A stretch of DNA of 26,907 nt. It comes from a virus. Within the stretch, counting starts at the first letter, position 1; the number at the start of each line of letters is the position of its first letter. Under the pieces are notes generated by a model, which was not told where the DNA came from, ran no database searches, and was given only the letters and a program-made list of their open reading frames with translations. The position numbers and the translations under genes are program-made. Positions 6,761-14,632 of the stretch are shown here, one piece after another. The DNA lies in the IMG/VR virus record IMGVR_UViG_3300020457_000078, positions 1-26,907 of that record; one strand, written 5' to 3'.

Positions 6761-7644
6761 CAGATTCTCCTGTTTTTTCTATATTCTGAAAATGAAGTAA
6801 ATCCAAAATTTTGCTTATCTTTAATTACACCCTTATCTCTTAAATCATTTTCTATAAGAGCTTCTTCATGTGCCAGTTCTACATCAAGTTCTTCAGCATA
6901 TCCTCTACTTGCTGCAAACTTTTTTGCTCCACTCAAAGATGGATGTGACCCCCAATGATGTGTGCTTCCATTTTTAGATATGGCGTGCATTGTAAATTTA
7001 TCTTGAGAACCTCCACCAGATGTTTCTCTTTTTCTAATTTGAAAAGTTCCTTTATCACTTTTGATTTCATGAACAACATCACCAGACATTGATTCTTTCA
7101 TAGAAACTTTTTTAAGTTTATGCATTTTATCTCCACCCTTTTTATCACCTCGATGGCCTTCATCTTTTTTTACATTAGCATTAGCATAATCTTCAGATTG
7201 AGGACGAGCATATTGAGACTTTTTCTTTATCACTTGAGTACTTGCTTTGTTTGCACTCCTATCTTTATGAGTACCACCAAGAGATGCTGGCATTTGTGCT
7301 TTCTGTGCAGCCATTGCTCTATCTTCTTCCCAACTTTCTCCAATCTCTGATTCTTCTTTTTTCAATTTTCCTTTAGCGAGTTCGCGTCTCATCAAATTAA
7401 AGAATTCAGGAGCCTCATCAATCATATCCAAAAATTGATTTAGGACATTGATTAATACTTGTCTTTCCTGAACAGACGTAACTGCACCACCCTTAACTTT
7501 TTTCATTGCTGACTTAAAGTAAGGCAAATCTTTTTTCTCTTTAATTAATCCAGCCATAACTAATTGTCTTAGTTTGGTAGACATTCCTTCTTCTTCATTT
7601 ACCATTACTTGATAAGATGCTTTGTATAAACTATCCATTGACAT
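6760..7644 (-). CDS. Phage protein of unknown function in the internal-protein cassette
   Basis: The 294-residue product begins MSMDSLYKASYQVMVNEEEG. Residues about 20-95 form a helical domain (LRQLVMAGLIKEKKDLPYFK; ERQVLINVLNQFLDMIDEAP). This is similar, as I remember, to a 'two-helix plus turn' segment present in several T4-like phage proteins between structural genes. Residues 100-190 are charged and low in complexity. A second small domain at about 192-255 reads GTFQIRKRE, then KFTMHAISKNGSTHHWGSHP, and looks like a compact beta/alpha unit. The leader contains VNE|E, which does not fit the (I/L)-x-E rule well. GGAG lies eight bases before the ATG at 7644, and an internal ATG two codons later is an alternative start. 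The spacing to the upstream DUF6267-type gene is three bases. Confidence 0.65.
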   Translation of the reverse strand: MSMDSLYKASYQVMVNEEEGMSTKLRQLVMAGLIKEKKDLPYFKSAMKKVKGGAVTSVQERQVLINVLNQFLDMIDEAPEFFNLMRRELAKGKLKKEESEIGESWEEDRAMAAQKAQMPASLGGTHKDRSANKASTQVIKKKSQYARPQSEDYANANVKKDEGHRGDKKGGDKMHKLKKVSMKESMSGDVVHEIKSDKGTFQIRKRETSGGGSQDKFTMHAISKNGSTHHWGSHPSLSGAKKFAASRGYAEELDVELAHEEALIENDLRDKGVIKDKQNFGFTSFSEYRKNRRI

Positions 7645-7647
7645 TTT

Positions 7648-8880
7648 TTAGCTCCAATTTTTTAATTCTACATTAAAATTATTTCTTGAAAATTCTAACC
7701 GATCTACTAACTTTACCGCACCACCTTTAATCTTGTCTACTGCAACAAATCCTTCTGGTGCTGTTACTTTGTATCCGGCTTTATCCTTTACAAAAGTTTG
7801 TGTTAATTGTTCCATTCTTTCTAATTTTGATACTAACATCATTTTAGCATCAATCAACATATTCATTAAACTAAAGATCTTAGTAAGATCTGCTTTATTT
7901 TGTAGGAAGAACTTTAAAAACTGTTCCTTTTTTTGTCTTCGTATATCCTTAGATTTATCTGTTTTTAACTTATCAATTTCTTTATCAAACTTATTCTCTA
8001 TATATTTAACTAACTCATCTGTATGTCTCTTCGGATTACCTATTGTCTGACCTACTCGTATTTTACTGTTATTAAAAGTTTTAATAATTAAATTAATATC
8101 AGATTGTTCCGCTATTGTATTTAATGTATTCGCACTTATTGTTTGAAAAGTTCTCCCTACAAAAGAAAGTATTTTTGTGATAGTATCAGTATCACGTTTA
8201 GTAAATGTTGCAGTTCCAGATGCATCAGTAAACTTAGCATCTCTAAACCATACATCTCTAGGTTTATTTAAACTATTAATATTTATATTGAAAGACGATT
8301 TCATATCCTCCATTTTACTACCTGAATACTCTGTATGAAATACTATTCCCATCTTTGAATTAAGTATCTCTTTTGCTAAATCAGACTTTAAAGGAACCGC
8401 ATAAACAATTGTATTTGGTTGAAAAGTTACATATGATTCACCATCTATTTTTTTCATCTCCAAATCTTCTCTAGCAAACATCATATCACCCTGTAGTATT
8501 CCCTTGATACCCAATTTTGGTAAATTTTGTAATGCTACTTTTAATTTTTCACCAAGTCCTGGTGGGTGATTATTATCTATATCTTGTGGTGTGTAGTTTA
8601 TCTTTGGTGTTTTATTAAAAATACTTTTAGAACCAACAAAAAATTTATTATTTTCTGGATTAATTCCTGCAAAAACTGCTGGGGCACCATCCCACTTAGT
8701 AGTTATAAAAGTATTAGTAGCAGAACTACCAGCTAGCATATCTCTAAGTGATTGAAGAAAGTTAATGGCACCTCTAGTGCCTACTACTCCACCATTCAAA
8801 ACCTCATCTTCTATATGTTCAAGATGAAGATTCTTTCCTTCTTTTGCTTCGTTGATCAAATGTGATTTGAAAGAGAACAT
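7648..8880 (-). CDS. DUF6267-type ligase-like protein with packaging-type leader
   Basis: The 410-residue product begins MFSFKSHLINEAKEG, where INE|A fits the gp21 protease rule. The body resembles the covalent nucleotidyltransferase (RNA/DNA ligase) superfamily. TTKWDGAPAVFAG at 60-72 supplies a KxDG motif with Lys62 as the possible nucleotide acceptor. GILQGDMMF at 127-135 sits where motif III would be, FQPNTIVYAVP at 153-163 is IIIa-like, and MGIVFHTEYSG at 177-187 is motif IV-like. HLEHIEDEVLNGG at 19-31 is a block I remember from the phage family called DUF6267, which has no proven activity. The C-terminal 200 residues are helical (RRQKKEQFLKFFLQNKADLT). There are four bases between it and the upstream stop, and the ribosome site is weak. 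The ligase-like call is moderately sure; the actual reaction and substrate are unknown. Confidence 0.75.
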   Translation of the reverse strand: MFSFKSHLINEAKEGKNLHLEHIEDEVLNGGVVGTRGAINFLQSLRDMLAGSSATNTFITTKWDGAPAVFAGINPENNKFFVGSKSIFNKTPKINYTPQDIDNNHPPGLGEKLKVALQNLPKLGIKGILQGDMMFAREDLEMKKIDGESYVTFQPNTIVYAVPLKSDLAKEILNSKMGIVFHTEYSGSKMEDMKSSFNININSLNKPRDVWFRDAKFTDASGTATFTKRDTDTITKILSFVGRTFQTISANTLNTIAEQSDINLIIKTFNNSKIRVGQTIGNPKRHTDELVKYIENKFDKEIDKLKTDKSKDIRRQKKEQFLKFFLQNKADLTKIFSLMNMLIDAKMMLVSKLERMEQLTQTFVKDKAGYKVTAPEGFVAVDKIKGGAVKLVDRLEFSRNNFNVELKNWS

Positions 8881-8884
8881 ATTT

Positions 8885-11800
8885 TTAATCTTCTGTCATT
8901 TTTTGTGATGATGTTGACCAAGGTCGAGTATCTAAATCATTATGATCTTTTGGATGTGAACTTAATTTTAATTTATCATGATCACCACCATTTACATATT
9001 CTATAGCATGTGCTTTATCTTTAAAATAAGAACCACCATGTTTTCTATATTTATTAGAATCTTCTGAATGATGTCCATGATCATCATGTTTTCTAATAGC
9101 ACCCCATGTTCCTTTTCTTGTTTCCCAAACAAATCCTCTTTTTAATTGAACAAACCCCCTAATCCTTTCTTCGTCTTGATGTATTTGAAGAATACTATGT
9201 TGTGTTGAATGATCAGGATGATCACTTATTGGTTTATCATGATATGTTGCACCAACATAAGAATTAGATGGTTCTGGTTCTTTTTCACTTGGTTTGATAA
9301 CTTGTCGAACTGTTTTTGGTTTTGTGCTTCTAGATTTTTCTGTAGCCCAAAGAGATAAATGAGTAGAATTCTCATGCATTTCATATTCAATATTATTTTC
9401 TTTTAATGCGTCAATAATATCTTTAGATAAACCTGGTTCATATGTATCAATTGTATCCAGTATTTCTTGTGTTATATGCATTTTATTTACTTTAATTTCA
9501 TTAGAAACCATTTCATCCCAAGAACCAGTTGTTTTTTTGTCATCCATATATCCATGTATTCTTTCTTGGAGTTTTGAAGAATGCTTTTTCATTACCATTT
9601 CAACACTATCAAAGTAATTTTTTATTAATTTATTTTTAGATTTGTTATCGGAATTTCTTCCAAATTCAGACCACACTCGCCAAAAATCATTATATTTCAT
9701 ATCATCAATATCAGATTCAGAATATCCTCTAAGTGTCCTAGATCCCTTTATATTTTCTTTCACTATATCTTTACATTTCCAAACTAAATCAGTTTTAAAT
9801 TCTTTTATATGTTCTTGCCAAAAAGGACTGTTATCAAAATAATTCATAGCAACATATCTTCTCCCAGATTCATCTGGTCTACTCATGACATCTTCAGAGT
9901 TTGCCATTAAAATATTTGCTTCAAGTTCCGCAACAATTCCACCCCCATTGTTTATACCATTTCTTATTGGGTGGCTATCCATATTATAAAACGCTGAAAT
10001 TGATTTTTTAGTTCCTTGTAATTCTAATAAATCTTTTACATGATGTGGATCAACTACATGAAATACGGTATCTCTTTTTGTAGGAAATACTCTTTTCATC
10101 ATAGATGGAGAAAGTGGAATTTGTAATGGTTCTTGTATTTCTTCTTGATTATCAAAATCAGGAAAAACTCTGTCAATTGTCCCACCTTGCCATGCTAATC
10201 TTCTATCTTCTTCTTCTCTTAATAATTGTAAAGAAAATGAATTAAAATAATCTTCATATATGTCTCTATGTTCTTCTAAACTATCTAGTATCTTTTGTTT
10301 TGCTTCAGGAGAATAGTGTGAATATTTTTTAGCAGATAATATTTTTTTTCTTCCAGCATCATCTGTTGCTAATAATTTTTTAGCAGTATTTAAATCAGCA
10401 ATTCCATATAATTCCGCACAAGAATTAGATAACTTTTTAGCAAGACCACCATGCAACTTTTGTTCAAACTTCATTTGTCCACCATAATGTCTACCATCTT
10501 GTCTAATACCTATGGCTGATAAAGGAGTAACTTCACCACTATTTTCTGCTACGTGTGCCAAAAATGGTTCACCTTTATCATACTTGACTTGAAGATTTTC
10601 TTTTACTTCATCCCAAGTATCAACACCAAACAAATGTCTTGCGGTATCTTGATTGAAATGCATATGACCAATAGCCATATTTTCTTCACCATCAAAAACT
10701 GATTGTATCGGAAAATTTCCTCCAACCTCTCTCAACATACCAGACAATAAAGAAGGATCATTACCAATTGCTCCTATTGAATTTTTTAAATATTCTGATT
10801 CAACATCATTTAAATCTTGTAAATATTTTTCATTACCTTTCATATTTTTTGCAGTACTATACATTAATTTATTTGTGTCTCTAGCATTACCTTGTCCAGA
10901 TTTTCCTTTATCAAAGTCTTCCATTAATGAATCTAAATCATCATATTTTTTATACATTGCTAAAGCATCTTTATCTTCACGACTTAGTGCCTTTTCATCT
11001 TTTTGTTTTAAACTGGACCACCCATTATCATCAGCTTCTTTAAATTTCTTTTTCCAATATTTTTTAGCATAATCATGATTTTTTTCATCTGAAAAAAAGT
11101 CTGTATGAATTTTTCTTTGATCTTCACCAAACTGTGACATACTGATTTTAGAAAAAGGAACTTGTGTTCCTTTATTATCAATTGTAACCATCTTATCTGC
11201 GACTGATGGTTTTTGTGATTCTAAATCATGATAATCTTTTAAAAAATTATTTGCCTTCTCATGATTTTTTGATTTTGGATTGTCAGCTTGTGAATTAATG
11301 GAAGCCCATGATGAGGGTTTATATCCATATTGATCAAACAAAGATATTTGCTGTGCCGCAAGTCTTGCATTATTTTGTTTCTCATCATCAGACAATATCA
11401 TAGTATTAAATTGTCCTGTACCAGAATTCATAAAATTAACTTTTTCATTTTTCTTCAAGGACTCTTGTTGTATTTCTCTAACCTTACCGAGACCATGAAG
11501 TGCCATATAAAAATCAGTAGAAAAACCTTTATTATTTTTATAATCTATTCCACCCAATCCCCTTTCAACTTCTTGTTCCGTGTCCCAACAACAATGTTCT
11601 GGTGGAATCTTATGACCTTTACTTTTCATATAAGTATGAATAGCCATCCTATTCTCTTGCATAGCATGTATCCAACTAGGATCAATTGCTCTGGTTCCAT
11701 AATCATCACCCATTTTATCAATATGATCAGTTAATGAATCTCTTAACTTTTTAAAATCTTGATTCGTTAAAGATGAAGCGGCCATTGTTAAAATTTCACC

Positions 11801-12799
11801 TGCTTGTGCTTGAATTTTTCCTGCACCACCCGCAACACCTTCAGGTAAAAGATCAGATATGGATGGTTTTGTTCCATCAGAACTTGTCATGGTATTCATC
11901 ATTCTTTCAATAACATCAACATAATGTTTTGGAAATGCAGAATTTTCTAACATTTCTCTTGTTGAACCATCAAACTTAAATGGTTTACCATTCTTAGCTT
12001 CTTCTGATAAATAATTTTGTATTGGAGTTGTACCAGGTTCAAAAAATTCTGAATGAAATTGTTTTGGGTCTTGAGAACCTTCATACAATTTCATTGAATC
12101 ATTAATTGTTTCTAAATTAGAAGTTTTTCCATCCAATTCCAATTGTCTGTTTTGTTCTCTGGGATCTACTATATGATGCTCTTCCCCAGATAAAGCATCT
12201 GTTGAAGATTTTTGTTTACCACTCGCTTGTTTTTTCTGATGTTTTTCTATTTCACTTGCTGCAATTTCTTGTGGTGTACCTTTAGCTTCTGATTTTTTAT
12301 CTTCTGATTTTTTAACTTGTGCATCAGTTTTAGGAGTTTGTGTTTTATCTCTATCTCTTGCTAACTTTGGACCTTGTTTTTCTTTTTGTGGATAAGAAAA
12401 TTGATCAATATTCCCATGAACTTTTGGATCATGATTAAAATCATCAACTTCAATATGACCTTTATGAGTATGATCAGGTCTATCAGAACCACTAACACCT
12501 TTAGTTCCATACTGTTTCATCACCCATCGTTCAGCATTATTTTTTCCCTTTGTTCCAGGATCAAAATACATTCTTTGACCGTCATTTCTTTTACCAACCC
12601 ATCCACCACCATTTGATTGATAGATAATACCTTTTTGTAATTGTTTAAACTCTTTATGTTTTCCCCGATTTTTTTGATCTAAATGATGATCCCATTGTGC
12701 TTTATGAAATTTATGGGACTCACTATTCGGGTTTTCTCGATAGGGACCGAACTCAGCTTCAACAATAAAATTTTGATATGCTTGTAAAAGACTTCTCAT
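8885..12799 (-). CDS. 1304-residue protein with packaging-type leader, function unknown
   Basis: The leader MRSLLQAYQNFIVEAEFG ends in IVE|A, fitting the (I/L)-x-E cleavage rule. Residues 20-135 are His/Lys/Gly-rich, with WVGKRNDGQRMYFDPG near 67-82. Residues about 140-235 are charged and probably disordered. Residues 240-900 are largely helical, without a motif I can name. Residues about 911-985 form a distinctive block: TVFHVVDPHHVKDLLELQGT, KKSISAF, GGGIVAELEANIL, then RPDESGRRYV. I have a memory of similar blocks in other marine phage proteins, but no function. The C-terminal 150 residues are again His-rich with RGFVQLKRGFVWETRKGTWG. There is no signal peptide or membrane segment. AGAGGA precedes the ATG at 12799, and a late-promoter-like octamer with an AT palindrome lies 31 bases upstream. 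Its size and leader suggest a large packaged, possibly ejected, protein. Confidence 0.75.
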   Translation of the reverse strand: MRSLLQAYQNFIVEAEFGPYRENPNSESHKFHKAQWDHHLDQKNRGKHKEFKQLQKGIIYQSNGGGWVGKRNDGQRMYFDPGTKGKNNAERWVMKQYGTKGVSGSDRPDHTHKGHIEVDDFNHDPKVHGNIDQFSYPQKEKQGPKLARDRDKTQTPKTDAQVKKSEDKKSEAKGTPQEIAASEIEKHQKKQASGKQKSSTDALSGEEHHIVDPREQNRQLELDGKTSNLETINDSMKLYEGSQDPKQFHSEFFEPGTTPIQNYLSEEAKNGKPFKFDGSTREMLENSAFPKHYVDVIERMMNTMTSSDGTKPSISDLLPEGVAGGAGKIQAQAGEILTMAASSLTNQDFKKLRDSLTDHIDKMGDDYGTRAIDPSWIHAMQENRMAIHTYMKSKGHKIPPEHCCWDTEQEVERGLGGIDYKNNKGFSTDFYMALHGLGKVREIQQESLKKNEKVNFMNSGTGQFNTMILSDDEKQNNARLAAQQISLFDQYGYKPSSWASINSQADNPKSKNHEKANNFLKDYHDLESQKPSVADKMVTIDNKGTQVPFSKISMSQFGEDQRKIHTDFFSDEKNHDYAKKYWKKKFKEADDNGWSSLKQKDEKALSREDKDALAMYKKYDDLDSLMEDFDKGKSGQGNARDTNKLMYSTAKNMKGNEKYLQDLNDVESEYLKNSIGAIGNDPSLLSGMLREVGGNFPIQSVFDGEENMAIGHMHFNQDTARHLFGVDTWDEVKENLQVKYDKGEPFLAHVAENSGEVTPLSAIGIRQDGRHYGGQMKFEQKLHGGLAKKLSNSCAELYGIADLNTAKKLLATDDAGRKKILSAKKYSHYSPEAKQKILDSLEEHRDIYEDYFNSFSLQLLREEEDRRLAWQGGTIDRVFPDFDNQEEIQEPLQIPLSPSMMKRVFPTKRDTVFHVVDPHHVKDLLELQGTKKSISAFYNMDSHPIRNGINNGGGIVAELEANILMANSEDVMSRPDESGRRYVAMNYFDNSPFWQEHIKEFKTDLVWKCKDIVKENIKGSRTLRGYSESDIDDMKYNDFWRVWSEFGRNSDNKSKNKLIKNYFDSVEMVMKKHSSKLQERIHGYMDDKKTTGSWDEMVSNEIKVNKMHITQEILDTIDTYEPGLSKDIIDALKENNIEYEMHENSTHLSLWATEKSRSTKPKTVRQVIKPSEKEPEPSNSYVGATYHDKPISDHPDHSTQHSILQIHQDEERIRGFVQLKRGFVWETRKGTWGAIRKHDDHGHHSEDSNKYRKHGGSYFKDKAHAIEYVNGGDHDKLKLSSHPKDHNDLDTRPWSTSSQKMTED

Positions 12800-12815
12800 A
12801 AATCCTCTAAGTTGT

Positions 12816-12831
12816 TATAATACTTATTATA
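12816..12831. repeat. AT-only inverted repeat
   Basis: TATAATACTTATTATA is a perfect 7-base inverted repeat around a 2-base centre, in the short gap between the protease and the 1304-residue gene. It overlaps by two bases the late-promoter-like octamer at 12837-12830. With only A-T pairs the stem would be weak, so it is not a convincing terminator. An operator or promoter-associated melting region is possible. Confidence 0.4.
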
Positions 12832-12837
12832 TTTATG
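12830..12837 (-). promoter_or_regulatory. Putative T4-type late promoter (CATAAATA)
   Basis: CATAAATA on the minus strand matches seven of eight positions of the T4 late promoter TATAAATA and all of NATAAATA. Its TAA is the stop codon of the protease gene. It lies 31 bases before the ATG at 12799, giving a leader that includes the AGAGGA ribosome site. It occupies the only intergenic gap between the surface cassette and the packaged-protein cassette. Confidence 0.45.
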
Positions 12838-14632
12838 ACAAAAGATGTGGTCGTATATTCTCTACTCTAGGAAATCTTAATCCTTTATCTTCCGTACCGG
12901 GTCTTCCTAACGTAGCTGAAGCATATTGTCTATGATTAGAATTAACTTTAGGATATATCAAACCTTTTCTTCTTCTAATAGGATAATGTTTTAAAAACCT
13001 ATTGTGAGATCCCATTGTATTTCTCTGCAATTCTGGTTGTGAATCAGGATCAGGAGATCCTACAGAAGCTTGTGAAGACATTACAAAATATTCTTTAATA
13101 TCTGTATATCTATAATGCCTATATCGAGAAATAATTCTTGCTATTACTCCTGAAACTTGTGGTGCTGACATACTTGTTCCACTCTTTCTATCTAGCTTAT
13201 AAGTTGGCGCACCCCTAATATCATCTTGTGGGCCAGAAAATCGAGTTGGAGCATTAATAGCATATCCTGGAGCATATATATCTATTCTACTTCCTTTATT
13301 ACTAAAGTAAACTTTCATATCAGAATAAAAAGTTGATTGATATGTTTCAAATGATGTTGCACCAACAGTAATATTGGGTGTATGATGATTCAAAGAACAT
13401 CCTTGCGCATAGTATCTTTCAGAAGCAGATTGACCCCAACCAAATTGTCCTTGAAAATTAAATGATCCATCAATAACACGATTCATAAGATCTGGATCAG
13501 GAGAACCATCAGCATAATATGAAGTACAAATAGGTACATTATCATTTCCTGCCGCAGAAACAACTATAATTCCTTTATTGACTAAATCATCTATATCATC
13601 CTCCATTGCTACATCATTTCTTGAATAAAGAAAACCTTTCCAACCATATGGTTCAACATCAGTATCATAATATACTGGAACTCCATAAGCGGCAGCAGTA
13701 TTTATATCAAATACAGGAACTACGGACCCTCTAAATTCAACATCAAATGGAAAATCAACTGTACGTCCTAAAATCCAACTATTATTTATTACAGTTGGAT
13801 CTCCATGAGTAGAATTAATCCAACCATTAGTTCCTTGTATATCATCTATGTTATTAATAATAAATTGTAATGGATGATTAGCAGATATCCAATTATTATT
13901 TGTTGAATAAGGATTGAGATTAAAAATTCTTGCTTTGGGTGCCCACCCATGAGTATTTCCTGCTATAGTTCCTGCAACATGATGGCCATGATCATCATTA
14001 CTATTTCCTGCCGAAGAATTATTACCAAATGAATAACTATAACCATTTTGCCATGTAGGATGTGTATTTAATTGATTGGTAGTAGCGTTTTGAAACCAAT
14101 CATATTGAACCATTCTTGATCCACCAGATCCATCTCTATTTACTGCAAATTCTGGATGATCTGAATCTAAAGTTCCATCTACTACAATTACATTTGTATT
14201 AGCACCATCCCACTGACCAGTAGAATAATATCCTAAAGGTAAATCTGTTGGATATTCTGAACCGGATTGATCCCATGTATCTCTAACACATCTTAATTTA
14301 GCCCAATCTACTTCATTATTTAAGTTTGTTTCATTTGTTGTTCTATTAAAACTTTGAGTTCCAAGAAAATTAGCACATGGTACAGAAACGACATTAGGAT
14401 CATTTTCTAATACAACCCCTTTGATTCTTGGATCATCATTTAAATGTCTAGCTTCTTCGTCTGTTAAAGAATATACAGTTTGTTTTCTATTTTCTTTTCT
14501 ATCAACTAATTGTACTTGTCTTTCTGGAACAAATTTATTTTCATCAGTTTTTCCTTCAATTTCCATTTGTTCATAAAATTCATCTTGAGCATCATGTTCT
14601 TTAAATACAACAATGAAATCTTTTTCACTCAT
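12833..14632 (-). CDS. Subtilisin-like serine protease (peptidase S8)
   Basis: The 599-residue product carries an intact S8 active site: Asp152 in VIVVDGTLDSDHPEF, His215 in DDHGHHVAGTIAG, oxyanion Asn363 in VVSAAGNDN and Ser487 in KSGTSMSAPQVSG. The usual HGTHVAG reads HGHHVAG and the usual DTG after the Asp reads DGT, both mild variants. Residues 1-85 resemble an I9-type propeptide (KDFIVVFKE at 4-12; VYSLTDEEARHLNDDPRIKG at 53-72), so the enzyme may be made as a self-inhibited precursor. There is no signal peptide or membrane segment, as expected for a virion or cytoplasmic phage protein. The C-terminal 60 residues are basic (HYPIRRRKGLIYPKV). The start overlaps the last fibre gene as ATGA, with TTGGAG upstream. 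Maturation of fibres or attack on host surface proteins are both possible; the substrate is not indicated. Confidence 0.9.
   Translation of the reverse strand: MSEKDFIVVFKEHDAQDEFYEQMEIEGKTDENKFVPERQVQLVDRKENRKQTVYSLTDEEARHLNDDPRIKGVVLENDPNVVSVPCANFLGTQSFNRTTNETNLNNEVDWAKLRCVRDTWDQSGSEYPTDLPLGYYSTGQWDGANTNVIVVDGTLDSDHPEFAVNRDGSGGSRMVQYDWFQNATTNQLNTHPTWQNGYSYSFGNNSSAGNSNDDHGHHVAGTIAGNTHGWAPKARIFNLNPYSTNNNWISANHPLQFIINNIDDIQGTNGWINSTHGDPTVINNSWILGRTVDFPFDVEFRGSVVPVFDINTAAAYGVPVYYDTDVEPYGWKGFLYSRNDVAMEDDIDDLVNKGIIVVSAAGNDNVPICTSYYADGSPDPDLMNRVIDGSFNFQGQFGWGQSASERYYAQGCSLNHHTPNITVGATSFETYQSTFYSDMKVYFSNKGSRIDIYAPGYAINAPTRFSGPQDDIRGAPTYKLDRKSGTSMSAPQVSGVIARIISRYRHYRYTDIKEYFVMSSQASVGSPDPDSQPELQRNTMGSHNRFLKHYPIRRRKGLIYPKVNSNHRQYASATLGRPGTEDKGLRFPRVENIRPHLLS

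Noticed and set aside
8280-8287. Exact TATAAATA on the minus strand inside the ligase-like gene
   Set aside because: It encodes an Asn-Ile-Asn-Ile run deep in a coding region and is far from any start; chance is likely in AT-rich DNA. The same holds for 13699-13706.
9970-10070. ADP-ribosyltransferase assignment for the SISAF / AELEANIL block of the 1304-residue protein
   Set aside because: The spacing between the S-x-S and E-x-E-like elements is short and the expected first-strand Arg is absent, so the resemblance is not enough.
11330-11734. Plus-strand open frame of 134 codons, and similar ones such as 20501-20884
   Set aside because: They lie wholly opposite long genes with clear protein features, have odd compositions rich in Ile, Phe and His, and lack ribosome sites.
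12816-12831. Rho-independent terminator after the protease gene
   Set aside because: The stem is only A-T pairs with a 2-base centre and no T-run following it on the minus strand.
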